64,000 nucleotides of DNA from Oerskovia turbata (GCF_000718325.1 NZ_JOFV01000007.1:123830-187829); one strand, 5' to 3'. Positions 29,312 through 39,308 are shown, counted from the stretch's first letter. The notes: generated from the letters alone by a model not told the origin. A program made the numbers and translations.

Positions 29312-30525
29312 GACGGGCTCCTCTCTTGCTCCGGGCGGGGCCACAACCCCAACCGGCGACCGCCACGCAACGACGCCGGATCCTCGTGCACCGGGATCAC
29401 CGCATCCGACGCCGCCAACGCCATCTCGTACACCGCGAGCACCTCCGCCGTCACCGTCGACCAGTCGAACCGGCGCACGAACGAGATCGCCCGCTCGCAG
29501 TACCTCTCCCGACCCGCCGGGTCCGCCAGCACCCGCACCACCGTCTCCGCCAACGCGACCGAGTCCCCCACCGGGAACAACGCCCCCGCCTCCCCCTCGT
29601 CCAGGACCCGGCGGAACGCCCCCAGGTCGGAGGCCACCACGCACGCCCCCGCGCTCATCGCCTCCACCAGCACGATCCCGAAAGACTCCCCACCCGTCTG
29701 CGGTGCGATGTACAGATCCACCGACGACAGCAGCGACGCCTTCTCCTCGTCCGAGATCGACCCCAGGAACTCCACGGCGCTCGCGGCCTCGCCCAGAGCC
29801 TCCAGCGCGTCCGCACGCCCCTGGTCCCCGCGCCCCGCGACCAGGAAGCGCGCCCCCGGGACCTGCTCCAGGATGCGCGGGATCGCGGCCGTCAGGACCG
29901 GCAGTCCCTTGCGCGGCTCGTCCAGACGGCCCAGGAACGCGATCGTCGGCGCGTCCGGGGTCCCCTGCCACGTCGCGGACGGCTCCGCGTCGGCGAACGT
30001 GTCCACGTACACCCCGTTCGGGATCACGACCGCGTCACCACCCATGTGCTCCACGAGCGTGCGCCGCGCATCCTCCGACACCGCGATGCGCGCCGAGATC
30101 TTCTCCAGGCTCTGCCGCACCAACGGGTACACCACCTGCAGCGCCCGCGAACGGATCAGCGCCGTGTGGAACGTCGCCACGATCGGCCCCTGCGCGATCC
30201 ACAGCGCCAGCATGCTCAAGCTCGGCGTCACCGGCTCGTGCAGGTGCAGCACGTCGAACTGGCCCGCGTCCAACCACCGGCGCACCCGCGCCGCCGTCAC
30301 CGGGCCGAACGTCATGCGCGCCACCGACCCGTTGTACTTCACCGGCACCGCACGACCCGCAGACGTGATGTAGTCCGGGATCGGGGTGTCCTCGTCCGCA
30401 GGGGCCAGCACCGACACCTCGTGCCCCTGCGCCATGAGCGCCTCCGCCAGGTCCCGGATGTGGAACTGCACACCCCCCGGGACGTCGAACGAGTACGGGC
30501 ACACGATCCCGACCTTCAGGCTCAT
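29308..30525 (-). CDS. pimA: Phosphatidyl-myo-inositol mannosyltransferase (PimA-type, GT4)
   Basis: The 405-residue glycosyltransferase adds the first mannose from GDP-mannose to phosphatidylinositol. The start MSLKVGIVCPYSFDVPGGVQ has the GT4 glycine-rich loop; HLHEPVTPSLSMLAL, AFLGRLDEPRKGL and the E-x7-E motif in ESFGIVLVEAMSAG complete the GT-B fold. The ATG at 30525 overlaps the acyltransferase stop as ATGA. Its place between an acyltransferase and pgsA supports the PimA call over other GT4 enzymes. Confidence 0.93.
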   Translation of the reverse strand: MSLKVGIVCPYSFDVPGGVQFHIRDLAEALMAQGHEVSVLAPADEDTPIPDYITSAGRAVPVKYNGSVARMTFGPVTAARVRRWLDAGQFDVLHLHEPVTPSLSMLALWIAQGPIVATFHTALIRSRALQVVYPLVRQSLEKISARIAVSEDARRTLVEHMGGDAVVIPNGVYVDTFADAEPSATWQGTPDAPTIAFLGRLDEPRKGLPVLTAAIPRILEQVPGARFLVAGRGDQGRADALEALGEAASAVEFLGSISDEEKASLLSSVDLYIAPQTGGESFGIVLVEAMSAGACVVASDLGAFRRVLDEGEAGALFPVGDSVALAETVVRVLADPAGRERYCERAISFVRRFDWSTVTAEVLAVYEMALAASDAVIPVHEDPASLRGGRRLGLWPRPEQERSPS

Positions 30526-31502
30526 GCCGAGCCCACCGCCCCTCCACCAGTCGAACCCTGCGCGTCCTTCGCCCGCGTCCGGGCGTACCGGTCCGGGTCC
30601 AGGTCCGCCACGAACACCTTCTGCAGCATGTGCCAGTCCTCCGGGTCCGCCGCGATGCCCTCCGCCAGCTGATCCACCCACGCCTGCGTCACCGCCGCCA
30701 CCCGCTCGCTGCGCGGCACCCCCTCCGGGACGACGACCGGCGGGAAGAACCGGATCACGATCCCCCACGGCGTCCCCGCCGCCCGCCGCCGAGGCCCCGT
30801 CAACCGCTCGTACCGGATCGACGCCGTCAACAACGGCGCACCCGTCGAGACCGCCAACGCCGCCGGCCCCGCCGCCACCCGGGCCCGCTCACCGAACAGG
30901 TCCACCTCCACGCCCCGCTCCGTCAGGTCACGGTCCGCGAGCAACGGGATCAACCTCCCCGGCCCCCGCGCACCACGCATCAGCTCACGGAACACGTCCC
31001 CGTCCCCCAACGCCAGGATCTCGATCCCCAACGAGTTGCGGAACGCCAAGAACTCCTGGAACAGCTCCTCAGGCTTCAGCCGCTCCGCGACCGTCAGCAC
31101 CGGCGCGATGTGCGGCGTCGCGAACGCCCCCGCCAGGTCCCAGTTACCCATGTGCCCCAACGCCAACAACGGCGTCACACCCTGCGACGTGAACCGCAGG
31201 CAGTTCTCGAACCCCTCCAGCCGCACCCGCGCCTCGACCTGCGCAGGAGACGCCGCCGGCAACGTGAACGCCTCACGGTAGTACCGCATGTACGACCGCA
31301 TGCCCGCACGGCTCAACCGGCGCAACCCCCGCGCATCCAGGTCCGGACGCACCCGCGCCAGGTTCCTCTCCAGCTGCGGCACGCCCCCCTTGCGCGACGC
31401 CCACACCACGTCCGCGATCACCGTGAACACCCCACGCAGCACCGGCTCCGGCACCTTGTGCGCGTTGCGCCACGCGAACGTGAACGCCTTGTCCGCACTC
31501 AC
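30522..31502 (-). CDS. Phosphatidylinositol mannoside acyltransferase (PatA-type, HtrB family)
   Basis: The 326-residue protein is a lysophospholipid acyltransferase-like enzyme. The H-x4-D catalytic motif is in LGHMGNWDLAGAFAT, and LIPLLADRDLTERGVEVDLFGERA is the conserved substrate segment. It should acylate phosphatidylinositol mannosides at the inner membrane face. GTG 31502 has a GAGG site upstream; GTG 31517, overlapping pgsA, is an alternative. The stop overlaps pimA. Confidence 0.9.
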   Translation of the reverse strand: MSADKAFTFAWRNAHKVPEPVLRGVFTVIADVVWASRKGGVPQLERNLARVRPDLDARGLRRLSRAGMRSYMRYYREAFTLPAASPAQVEARVRLEGFENCLRFTSQGVTPLLALGHMGNWDLAGAFATPHIAPVLTVAERLKPEELFQEFLAFRNSLGIEILALGDGDVFRELMRGARGPGRLIPLLADRDLTERGVEVDLFGERARVAAGPAALAVSTGAPLLTASIRYERLTGPRRRAAGTPWGIVIRFFPPVVVPEGVPRSERVAAVTQAWVDQLAEGIAADPEDWHMLQKVFVADLDPDRYARTRAKDAQGSTGGGAVGSA

Positions 31503-31509
31503 CCCCACC

Positions 31510-32160
31510 TCACGCACCACCCTCGGACGCTGCAGCGCCCTCCGACGACGACCCCCCCGCAGCAGCAACCGCCTGACGACGCACCGTCGCCATCCGCTGC
31601 ACCACCGTCACGGCGCTCGCGGCCCCGAGCAGGCCCAGGACCACGACCAGCACCGTCACCGGCAGCCCCAGACCCACGAGACCCGCCGCGACGAGCGTCA
31701 CGACCAGCCGGTCCGCACGCTCCGCGATCCCCACGGCAGCCGTCATGCCCAGCCCCTCGGCCCTGGCCCGCGCGTACGGCACCACCGACCCCAGGACCAG
31801 GCACGCGAGCCCCACCGTGATGCCCCACGTGTTCTCCGTGCGCACGAACCACACGATCAGCCCCGTGAAGATCGCGGCGTCGGCCAGCCGGTCCAGCGTC
31901 GAGTCCAGGAACGCCCCCCACGGACCCGAGCGCCCCGACAAGCGCGCCATCACACCGTCCAGAGCGTCCGAGAACGCGAAGACCATGATCGCCATGGTGC
32001 CCGCGAACAGGTGCCCCGTCGGGAACAGCCACAGCGCGGACGCCACGACCCCGAGCGTCCCCACGACCGTGACCGCGTCCGGGGACACCCCGACGCGCAG
32101 CAGGAACGCCGCGATCGGCGTGAACAACCTCGTCACGACGGCGCGCAGCCGACCGAACAT
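31510..32160 (-). CDS. pgsA: Phosphatidylinositol phosphate synthase (CDP-alcohol phosphatidyltransferase)
   Basis: The 216-residue membrane enzyme has the CDP-alcohol phosphatidyltransferase motif D-x2-DG-x2-AR-x8-G-x3-D-x3-D in DALDGVMARLSGRSGPWGAF followed by LDSTLD, plus about six helices. In actinobacteria the enzyme in this operon joins CDP-diacylglycerol with inositol phosphate, the entry step to phosphatidylinositol mannosides. The ATG at 32160 directly follows the TAG of the HIT gene. Confidence 0.92.
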   Translation of the reverse strand: MFGRLRAVVTRLFTPIAAFLLRVGVSPDAVTVVGTLGVVASALWLFPTGHLFAGTMAIMVFAFSDALDGVMARLSGRSGPWGAFLDSTLDRLADAAIFTGLIVWFVRTENTWGITVGLACLVLGSVVPYARARAEGLGMTAAVGIAERADRLVVTLVAAGLVGLGLPVTVLVVVLGLLGAASAVTVVQRMATVRRQAVAAAGGSSSEGAAASEGGA

Positions 32161-32805
32161 CTAGCTCTCCTCGGAAGTGGGCGCCACCGGCGCCACGTCG
32201 TTCTCGTCCGCCACGGCGGCCTGGTCAGGCACAGCGGGCGCCGCACCCCACGCTGCCGCCAACCGGGCCCGCGTGTCCCCCAACAGCTCCGGCACCGCCT
32301 TGGTGTGCGCCACGATCGGCAGGAAGTTCGCGTCCCCCGACCAGCGCGGCACCACGTGCTGGTGCAGGTGCGCCGCGATACCGGCCCCCGCGACCGCCCC
32401 CTGGTTCATGCCCAGGTTGAAACCGTCAGGCCCCGACACCGCACGCGTGACCCGCATCGCCTGCTGCGACAACCGCGCCAGCTCGTCGGTCTCCTCGGGC
32501 GTCAGCTCCGTGTAGTCCGACACGTGGCGGTACGGGCACACCATCAGGTGCCCCGGGTTGTACGGGTACAGGTTGAGCACCACGAAGCACCACGTGCCCC
32601 GCGCCACCACCAACCCGTCCTCGTCGGACAGCGCAGGAACCCGGCAGAACGGGCACGACGACGACCGGTCGTCGACCGGCTTGTCCTGCCCACCGATGTA
32701 GACCATCCGGTGCGGAGTCCACAGCCGGTCCATCCCGTCGTCGAACCGAGGATGCCCCTCCGGGCCCTCGACCGAGTACCCGGCCCCTGCGCCGTCCGAC
32801 GTCAC
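32161..32805 (-). CDS. HIT domain protein (Rv2613c-type Ap4A phosphorylase-like)
   Basis: The 214-residue protein has the histidine triad AAHLHQHVVPRW near residue 155 and a CPFCRV zinc-ribbon-like start of the domain near residue 50. Relatives encoded between thrS and pgsA in mycobacteria are diadenosine tetraphosphate phosphorylases; the same location here favours that activity. It starts with a GTG at 32805, 3 bp after the thrS stop codon. Confidence 0.88.
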   Translation of the reverse strand: MTSDGAGAGYSVEGPEGHPRFDDGMDRLWTPHRMVYIGGQDKPVDDRSSSCPFCRVPALSDEDGLVVARGTWCFVVLNLYPYNPGHLMVCPYRHVSDYTELTPEETDELARLSQQAMRVTRAVSGPDGFNLGMNQGAVAGAGIAAHLHQHVVPRWSGDANFLPIVAHTKAVPELLGDTRARLAAAWGAAPAVPDQAAVADENDVAPVAPTSEES

Positions 32806-32808
32806 GCG

Positions 32809-34833
32809 TCAGACCTGGCTGCGCTCGCGGACCGCAGACACGATCCGCTCGATGGCCTCGGCCACGGGCACGCCGTTGTCCTGGCGCCCGTCGCGGTACC
32901 GGAACGACACAGCGCCGGCCTCGACGTCCTCGCCGCCCGCGATGAGGACGAACGGCACCTTCTGGGTGCTGGCCGTGCGGATCTTCTTGCCGAAGCGGTC
33001 GTCCGAGTAGTCGACCTCGGCGCGGATCCCCTGGGCCCGGAGCTGGGCGACGACGTCCGCCAGGTAGTCGTTGAAGGGCTCGGCCACGGGTACGGCCACG
33101 ACCTGGACCGGCGCGAGCCAGGCCGGGAAGGCGCCCGCGTAGTGCTCGGTGAGCACCGCGAAGAAGCGCTCGATCGAGCCGAAGAGCGCACGGTGGATCA
33201 TGACGGGGCGCTGGCGCGTGCCGTCCGAGGCCTGGTACTCGAGGTCGAACTTCTCCGGCAGGTTGAAGTCGAGCTGGATGGTCGACATCTGCCAGGTGCG
33301 GCCGATCGCGTCCTTCGCCTGGACCGAGATCTTGGGGCCGTAGAACGCGGCGCCGCCCGGGTCCGGCACGAGGGCCAGGCCCGACTCCTCGGCGACCTGA
33401 CGCAGCGTCTCGGTCGCCTCCTCCCAGGCGTCGTCGGTGCCGACCGACTTCTCGGGGTCGCGGGTCGAGAGCTCGAGGTAGAAGTCGTCGAGCCCGTAGT
33501 CCTTGAGCAGGTCGAGGACGAAGGTGAGCGCGTCGGTCAGCTCGGACTTCATCTGGTCGCGCGTGCAGTAGATGTGCGCGTCGTCCTGGGTGAAGCCGCG
33601 GGCCCGGGTCAGGCCGTGCACGACGCCCGACTTCTCGTAGCGGTAGACCGTCCCGAACTCGAAGAGCCGCAGCGGGAGCTCACGGTACGAGCGGCCGCGC
33701 GCGTCGAAGATCAGGTTGTGCATGGGGCAGTTCATGGGCTTGAGGTAGTAGTTCTGCCCGGCACGGCGCAGCGTGCCGTCGGCGTCGCGCTCCTCGTCGA
33801 GGTGCATGGGGGGGTACATGCCCTCGGCGTACCAGTCGAGGTGCCCGGAGACCTGGTACAGCTTCTCCTTGGTGATGTGCGGGGAGTTGACGAACGAGTA
33901 GCCCGCCTCGATGTGCCGCTTGCGCGAGTACTCCTCCATCTCGTTGCGGATGATCCCGCCCTTGGGGTGGAAGACCGCGAGGCCCGAGCCGATCTCGTCC
34001 GGGAACGAGAAGAGGTCGAGCTCGACGCCCAGGCGACGGTGGTCGCGGCGCTCGGCCTCGGCCAGGCGCTCGGTGTAGGCGCGCAGCTCGTCCTTGGTGG
34101 GCCAGGCCGTGCCGTAGACGCGCTGGAGCTGGGGGTTCTTCTCGCTACCGCGCCAGTAGGCGGCGGCGCTGCGCATGAGCTGGAAGCCGTTGCCGATGAG
34201 GCGGGTGCTGGGAAGGTGCGGGCCGCGGCACAGGTCCTTCCAGGCCACCGAGCCGTCACGTCGCAGGTTGTCGTAGATGGTGAGCTCGCCGGCGCCGACC
34301 TCGACCGACACGCCCTCCCCCGCGGCCTCATCGGCCGAGCCGGAGCCCTTGAGACCGATCAGCTCGAGCTTGTAGGGCTCGTTCGCGAGCTCGGCGCGCG
34401 CCTCGTCGTCGGTCACGACGCGACGCTTGAACGTCTGGCCGTCCTTGACGATGCGCGCCATGGCCTTGTCGAGGGCCTTGAGGTCGTCGGGGGTGAACGG
34501 GGTCTCGACGTCGAAGTCGTAGTAGAAGCCGTCGCGGACGGGCGGGCCGATGCCGAGCTTGGCGTCGGGGTTGACCTGCTGGACGGCCTGGGCCAGGACG
34601 TGCGCGGCGGAGTGGCGCAGCACGTCGAGCCCGTCGGGCGAGTCGATCGTCACGCCCTCGACCTCGTCGCCCTCGGCGACGGTCGTGTCGAGGTCCTTGA
34701 GGTGGCCGTTCACACGCAGGACGACGACGTCGCGGCGGCCCTGGAACAGGTCCACACCGGTCGTCCCCGTCTCCACCGTGGTCCGTTCCCCGTCGAGAGT
34801 GATGGACAAGGGTGACGAGAGAACGTCTGACAC
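32809..34833 (-). CDS. thrS: Threonyl-tRNA synthetase
   Basis: ThrRS of 674 residues has an N-terminal TGS domain, the editing domain with [11 protein letters not shown] and a later [20 protein letters not shown] segment, then the class II core: [43 protein letters not shown] and the C-terminal anticodon domain. The start is a GTG at 34833 with TAGGAG upstream. It heads the thrS-HIT-pgsA-patA-pimA operon. I saw no T-box in the leader. Confidence 0.97.
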   Translation of the reverse strand: MSDVLSSPLSITLDGERTTVETGTTGVDLFQGRRDVVVLRVNGHLKDLDTTVAEGDEVEGVTIDSPDGLDVLRHSAAHVLAQAVQQVNPDAKLGIGPPVRDGFYYDFDVETPFTPDDLKALDKAMARIVKDGQTFKRRVVTDDEARAELANEPYKLELIGLKGSGSADEAAGEGVSVEVGAGELTIYDNLRRDGSVAWKDLCRGPHLPSTRLIGNGFQLMRSAAAYWRGSEKNPQLQRVYGTAWPTKDELRAYTERLAEAERRDHRRLGVELDLFSFPDEIGSGLAVFHPKGGIIRNEMEEYSRKRHIEAGYSFVNSPHITKEKLYQVSGHLDWYAEGMYPPMHLDEERDADGTLRRAGQNYYLKPMNCPMHNLIFDARGRSYRELPLRLFEFGTVYRYEKSGVVHGLTRARGFTQDDAHIYCTRDQMKSELTDALTFVLDLLKDYGLDDFYLELSTRDPEKSVGTDDAWEEATETLRQVAEESGLALVPDPGGAAFYGPKISVQAKDAIGRTWQMSTIQLDFNLPEKFDLEYQASDGTRQRPVMIHRALFGSIERFFAVLTEHYAGAFPAWLAPVQVVAVPVAEPFNDYLADVVAQLRAQGIRAEVDYSDDRFGKKIRTASTQKVPFVLIAGGEDVEAGAVSFRYRDGRQDNGVPVAEAIERIVSAVRERSQV

Positions 34834-34870
34834 GGTGCGCGCTCCTAGCGGCTCGACAGGGCAGTGGAAA

Positions 34871-34894
34871 GGGCGCCACCAGACGGCGGCGCCC
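34871..34894 (-). terminator. Hairpin between the CsbD-like gene and thrS
   Basis: A 10-bp stem with one mismatch, GGGCGCCACC paired with GGCGGCGCCC, surrounds a 4-nt loop 46 bp after the CsbD-like stop. It could be that gene's terminator or a leader hairpin of thrS. Confidence 0.5.
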
Positions 34895-34939
34895 CTCGAT
34901 GTTACCGACCTCGGCCGGTCGCGTGCGTACCGCGACCGA

Positions 34940-35146
34940 TCAGTCGTTCGCTTCCTTGGCCTTCTCGGCCAGGGTGTCCACGTGCCCGTCGACCGTGTCC
35001 GGCGTGAATCCCTTGATCGTGCCGGCGACCTCGTCGATCTTGTCGTCGGTCAGGAAGCCCTTGGCCTTGTCGACCAGTCCCCCCAGGCCCTCCTTGGCGT
35101 CGTCGCCTGCAGCAGCCGCCTTGTCCTTTGCGTCGTCGATTCCCAT
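34940..35146 (-). CDS. Small CsbD-like helical protein
   Basis: The 68-residue protein is highly charged, lacks cysteine, and consists of amphipathic Lys/Asp/Ala helices ([40 protein letters not shown]). This matches small CsbD-like stress proteins, and also resembles the Rv0909-type putative antitoxins; the sequence does not separate the two. The ATG at 35146 follows GGGAC. It is probably its own transcription unit upstream of thrS. Confidence 0.75.
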   Translation of the reverse strand: MGIDDAKDKAAAAGDDAKEGLGGLVDKAKGFLTDDKIDEVAGTIKGFTPDTVDGHVDTLAEKAKEAND

Positions 35147-35451
35147 GCTCGTCCCTTCGCACCGGGTCGGTCGCGAGACGGGTGTCCCGCCCCAGCGAAA
35201 CTACCGCCGTCCGGTGCTTCCTTCCACGGGAGGACGACGACGGTTCGCCGTCCGGGACGAGACCCCGTTCTTCCCTGCTGGTCGGTGAGTCGGGTACGGG
35301 AGGTCGGGTGCAGATGACATGTCCGCTTGGCACACTATTTCTGCCCCAGAGAGGCGGGCCCGAAAAGTGTGAGATGTCCGACGCTTGGGCGAACCGTCCC
35401 GGGCATGGACCGACCGACCGCCCCTGCTGGGCCGCTGCCATGATGTGCCGC
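35147..35451. other. 305-bp divergent intergenic region without a gene
   Basis: It lies between the minus-strand CsbD-like gene and the plus-strand DUF4184 gene and must hold both promoters. The segment around 35310-35370 is slightly AT-richer. I recognise no operator, RNA or coding frame with a credible start here. Confidence 0.5.
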
Positions 35452-36279
35452 GTGCCGTACACCCCCGTCCACGCCCTGGTGTCCCTCCCCCTCGCCGGTC
35501 GCCGTGCGCGGCGCGCGCTCCCCCCGGACCTGCTCCTCTGGGCCCTGCCCGCCTTCGCGGTCGGCGCGATGGTGCCCGACGCCCCGCTCTTCCTCGACGT
35601 CCTGGTCCCCGGCACGGACGAGCTGGCCCGTCCCACGCACCGCCTCCTGGGCGTGGTGACCGTGGACCTGGCGCTCACGCTCGCGTTCACCGCGCTGTGG
35701 GTGCTCGTCGTCCGGGGTCCGTTCCTGGCCGCGCTCCCCCGCCGGTCCGCACCGGTGCCCGACGCGTCGACCCGCGCGGCGCACCCGCTCGCTGTCGTGG
35801 GGACAGTCGTCGGGTTCGCCGTGGCCGGCACGCTCACGCACATCCTCTGGGACGACTTCACGCACCTGCGCGGCACCGCGGTCCAGACGTGGGACGTCCT
35901 GCGTACACCCGTCGCAGGCGTGACGGCCTACAAGTACCTCCAGCACGGGAGCTCGCTCGTCGGCTTCGCGACGATCGCGGTCCTCACGGTGCGCTGGTGG
36001 CGACGCGCGGAGCCGGTCTCCCCGCCGCAGCACCTGCGCTCCGCGGTGCTCGCCGTGGGCGCAGGGGCGGCGGTCGGGACGGTCGGGGCGGTGGTGCGCC
36101 TCGTCGCGACCGACCATGCCGTGACCGTCTTCTCCCTCGCACGTCTGGCCGCGACGCACCCCGTGCTCGGCGCGGGGCTCGGCCTGGTCGTGTGGGCCGT
36201 CGCCTGCACGACCGTCCGACACAGGGACGGACGCCCCTCGGCCGCCCTCGGCGCGGCGCCCGTCCAGCCCCCGGGCTGA
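35452..36279 (+). CDS. DUF4184 family membrane protein
   Basis: The protein begins VPYTPVHALVSLPLAG, close to the MPFTPSHAA start of DUF4184 proteins. It has an early D-x-P in VPDAPLFLDVL, a central HILWDDFTH and about seven membrane helices. The His and Asp pattern recalls membrane-bound metal-dependent hydrolases, but no function is known. The GTG at 35452 fits the family; ATGs at 35440 and 35443 are in frame. Confidence 0.82.
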   Translation: MPYTPVHALVSLPLAGRRARRALPPDLLLWALPAFAVGAMVPDAPLFLDVLVPGTDELARPTHRLLGVVTVDLALTLAFTALWVLVVRGPFLAALPRRSAPVPDASTRAAHPLAVVGTVVGFAVAGTLTHILWDDFTHLRGTAVQTWDVLRTPVAGVTAYKYLQHGSSLVGFATIAVLTVRWWRRAEPVSPPQHLRSAVLAVGAGAAVGTVGAVVRLVATDHAVTVFSLARLAATHPVLGAGLGLVVWAVACTTVRHRDGRPSAALGAAPVQPPG

Positions 36280-36352
36280 CCGGCCCGACGGCGTCGCGCA
36301 CCCATGCGGGAGCGCTTCCACTCGCGAGGTCCCACCCGGGTAGGGTGTCGGC

Positions 36353-36943
36353 GTGACGAAGATCTCCCTCCCCCCGCTGCACTGGTTGTCCCACGAAGGC
36401 GCAGGTCAGGTCGCCGACGACGCCGTGACCCTGACCGCCCCGGCCGGCACCGACTGGACGAACGACGCCTTGGGCGCACCGCCGCAGCACGCTGCCCCGG
36501 CGCTCGTGTTCGACGCACCGGCCGAGCTCGCGCTGTCCGCCCGGGTCCGGGTGACGACCGGACGCACGACGTTCGACGCAGGCGCCCTGGTCCTGTGGGC
36601 CGACGACTCGCACTGGGCCAAGCTCTGCTTCGAGCAGGCACCGGACGGCCGGACCATGGTCGTCTCGACCGTCACGAACGAGTACACCGACGACTGCAAC
36701 TCCTGGGACGTCGACGACGAGACCGTGCACCTGCGGGTCGTGCGGACCGGACCCGCCTGGGCGTTCCACGCCTCGCGCGACGGCGAGACCTGGGAGTTCG
36801 TCCGCCTCTTCCGACTCTTCTCCGACCTGCCGGTCCGGGTGGGCTTCCTCGCGCAGGCCCCCCTGGGCACGACGTGCACCGCGGTCTTCGACCGGATCGC
36901 GCTCGAGGACACCGCGCCCGGCGACCTGCGCGACGGGAGCTGA
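36353..36943 (+). CDS. DUF1349 domain-containing protein (concanavalin-like fold)
   Basis: The 196-residue protein contains ALVLWADDSHWAKLCFEQ and VTNEYTDDCNSWDV, typical of DUF1349 (YesU-like) beta-sandwich proteins associated with carbohydrate handling. No signal peptide is visible. The start is a GTG at 36353. It is 73 bp after the DUF4184 gene on the same strand. Confidence 0.85.
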   Translation: MTKISLPPLHWLSHEGAGQVADDAVTLTAPAGTDWTNDALGAPPQHAAPALVFDAPAELALSARVRVTTGRTTFDAGALVLWADDSHWAKLCFEQAPDGRTMVVSTVTNEYTDDCNSWDVDDETVHLRVVRTGPAWAFHASRDGETWEFVRLFRLFSDLPVRVGFLAQAPLGTTCTAVFDRIALEDTAPGDLRDGS

Positions 36944-37051
36944 CCGCGAGCCGACCTCAGCGCCCGCCCACCGGCCCTCGGCCTCTCCGCGTCGTCACCG
37001 CCGCAGGCCGCCTGGCGCCGACCTCGGGCGCGGTCCGACCGGCGCTGTCCG

Positions 37052-37816
37052 TCAGGTGGGCCAGTAGGCCGAGTCCGGGACCGCGCGGGGCCCGAAGACG
37101 GCCTGCCCGACACGGACGCACGTGGCTCCCTCCATGACGGCGAGCTCGTAGTCGCCGGACATGCCCATCGAGAGATCGTCGAGCCCCACGCCGTCGGGCG
37201 CCGAGTCGCGGAGGCGGTCCCGGAGCACTCGCAGCCGGGTGAAGCATCCCCGCACCCGCTCGCGGTCCGTGGTGAGCTCGGCCAGGGTCATGAGTCCGCG
37301 GACCCTCAGCGCCGTGAACGTCGGCAGCGTCCGGACGAAGGAGGGCACCTCCTCGGGGGCCAGGCCGTACTTGCTGGGCTCGTCCGAGGTGTTGACCTGC
37401 ACCAGGACGTCGAGGCCACGCCCCAGTGCCTGGAGTCGCCGGTCGAGCGCCTGCGCGACGCGCAGCGAGTCGAGGGCCTGGAACTCGGTCGCGAAGGCCG
37501 CGACGTCCTTGGCCTTGTTCGTCTGCAGGTGCCCGACGAGCGACCACTCGACGTCGAGGTCCGCCAGGTTCTCGGACTTGCGGCGGGCCTCCTGGACCTT
37601 GTTCTCGCCCAGCCGGACGAGCCCCGCGGCGACGGCCCGGCGGATCCGGTCCTCGGGCACGGTCTTGCTGACCGGCAGCAGCCGCACGGCAGCCGGGTCG
37701 CGCCCGACCTCCGCGGCGGCGGCCGCGATCCGTGTGCGCACGGCGTCCAGCGCGCTGGTGAAGTCCGCGACGGTGCGTGCCGTGCGGTAGGGCTGGTCGA
37801 GGGGGCGAGCGGTCAC
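37052..37816 (-). CDS. yggS: YggS/PLPBP family PLP-homeostasis protein
   Basis: The 254-residue protein is a TIM-barrel PLP-binding protein without enzyme activity, which controls free PLP and amino acid balance. The PLP lysine is Lys51 in LLPVSKTVPED. GENKVQEA, HLQTNKAKDV and SMGMSGDYELAVMEGATCVRVG are hallmark segments. The GTG at 37816 overlaps the stop of the MocR gene as GTGA, so the two are translated together; no cell-division gene is nearby. Confidence 0.94.
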   Translation of the reverse strand: MTARPLDQPYRTARTVADFTSALDAVRTRIAAAAAEVGRDPAAVRLLPVSKTVPEDRIRRAVAAGLVRLGENKVQEARRKSENLADLDVEWSLVGHLQTNKAKDVAAFATEFQALDSLRVAQALDRRLQALGRGLDVLVQVNTSDEPSKYGLAPEEVPSFVRTLPTFTALRVRGLMTLAELTTDRERVRGCFTRLRVLRDRLRDSAPDGVGLDDLSMGMSGDYELAVMEGATCVRVGQAVFGPRAVPDSAYWPT

Positions 37817-39255
37817 AGGTTCTCCCACGGGTCGGAGGCGGTCGGGGTGGGGTTCTCCTGCCCCTCGGCGGTGCGCTGCTCCTCGTCGCCCGTCCTGGTA
37901 CGGACCGGCGCGCTCCGGCGGTGCGCCCGGTCCCCCGGGACGCCCTGGGGCCGGAGGACCGCGGCCAGGTCGGTCGCGAACGCGACCGCGCGCGGGGCGT
38001 CCAGGGTCGAGGTCGTGACGCGGATCGCTGGGGCGCGTCCCGTGCCGAGGCTGAAGTCCTCCCCGGCACGGACGGCCCACCCGCGGGCCGCGAGGTCGTC
38101 CACCACCCGCCGGGCGGCACCTGGCACGGGCAGCGGCACCCACAGGTTGAGGCCGTCCCCGCGTCCCGGTACGGGGATGCCCTGCTCCGTGAGCGATGCG
38201 GCGAGCCGGTCGCTGCGGCGCGCGTACGTGGCGCGAGCACGGTCCAGGAGGGCGTCCGTGCCGGGGTCGGTGAGCAGGTGGGCGACGACGCGCTGAAGGA
38301 CGTGGCTGACCCACGTGGTGGACGAGCTCAGCCGGGTCTCGAGGCGTGCTGCGGTCGTGACGTCGGCGAGCACGAAGGCCACGCGCAGGTCGGGCCCGAG
38401 GAACTTCGACACCGACCGCACGAGCGCCCACCGGGGCGCCCCCGGCGGGGTGATCCGCACGTAGGGACGGGTGGACACCGCCGAGAAGTGGTCGTCCTCG
38501 ACGACCAGCACGTCCGGGTGCTCCGCCAGGACCTCGCGCAGCGCAGCGGCACGCCGGGGCGTCAGGCTCACCCCGGTGGGGTTGTGCGCGCGGGGCGTGC
38601 ACACCACGGCACGTGCGCCCGACGCGAGCGCGTGGCGCAGGGCGGCGACGGTCATGCCCTCGTCGTCGACGGGGACGGGAGCTCCGCGGTACCCACCGAG
38701 CCGGAGCGTGCCGATGCTCGACAGGAAGCACGGGTCCTCGACCGCGACCAGGTCTCCATGCGTCAGGTGTGCGGCGAGGAGGCGCTCGACCGCGTCGACG
38801 GCCCCGTGCGCGAGGACCACGCGGTGCTCGCGGTCGACGTCCGGCGCGAGGTGCTCGAGCGCCCACCGTGCGAGGTCGGTGTCGACCGGGGACCCGCCGT
38901 ACAGCGAGGGGACGTAGCCCGCGTCGAGGGCTCCCGACAGGTCTGGGAGCAGGGTCGGGTCGGGGTTCCCGCTCGACAGGTCCACGAGGTCGGTGGGCAC
39001 CAGGCCTTCGCGGTCGAGGACAGGGACGCCGAGCACGACCGTGCCCCCACGCCGGCGGCTCTCGACGACGCCGGCGGCCACCAGCTGGGCGTACGCGGCG
39101 GCCACGGTGTTGCGGTTCACCCCGAGGTCGACCGCGAGCGCCCGGATGGGCGGGAGCGACTCCCCGGCGGCCAGCACTCCTGTGTCCACGAGCGCACGGA
39201 CGGACGCGACCACCTCGTCAGCGCTCGCCCCGTGGATCCTGTCGATCGCGGCCAT
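37813..39255 (-). CDS. MocR-type regulator (GntR HTH fused to an aminotransferase fold)
   Basis: The 480-residue protein has an N-terminal GntR winged helix (LPPIRALAVDLGVNRNTVAA and AYAQLVAAGVVESRRRGGT) and a class I aminotransferase-like domain with the PLP lysine in RSVSKFLGPDLR (about Lys284), NPTG in AHNPTGVS, and a terminal R-x-T. Such proteins sense PLP; some (PdxR) control pdxST. ATG 39255 has GGGAGGGGAG upstream. Coupling with yggS and the upstream palindrome suggest autoregulation. Confidence 0.92.
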   Translation of the reverse strand: MAAIDRIHGASADEVVASVRALVDTGVLAAGESLPPIRALAVDLGVNRNTVAAAYAQLVAAGVVESRRRGGTVVLGVPVLDREGLVPTDLVDLSSGNPDPTLLPDLSGALDAGYVPSLYGGSPVDTDLARWALEHLAPDVDREHRVVLAHGAVDAVERLLAAHLTHGDLVAVEDPCFLSSIGTLRLGGYRGAPVPVDDEGMTVAALRHALASGARAVVCTPRAHNPTGVSLTPRRAAALREVLAEHPDVLVVEDDHFSAVSTRPYVRITPPGAPRWALVRSVSKFLGPDLRVAFVLADVTTAARLETRLSSSTTWVSHVLQRVVAHLLTDPGTDALLDRARATYARRSDRLAASLTEQGIPVPGRGDGLNLWVPLPVPGAARRVVDDLAARGWAVRAGEDFSLGTGRAPAIRVTTSTLDAPRAVAFATDLAAVLRPQGVPGDRAHRRSAPVRTRTGDEEQRTAEGQENPTPTASDPWENL

Positions 39256-39308
39256 GCTCCCCTCCCTGCCCCTGCGACGGCGCCCGCGTCGCGCGGACGA
39301 CTCGGCAG

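Noticed and set aside
34834..34939. Possible T-box leader of thrS
   Set aside because: The leader is about 100 nt, has only one simple hairpin, and shows no T-box bulge or specifier loop.
35328..35346. TTGGCACACTATTTCTGC resembles a sigma-54 promoter
   Set aside because: The -12 element is imperfect and actinobacteria generally lack sigma-54, so chance is the better explanation.
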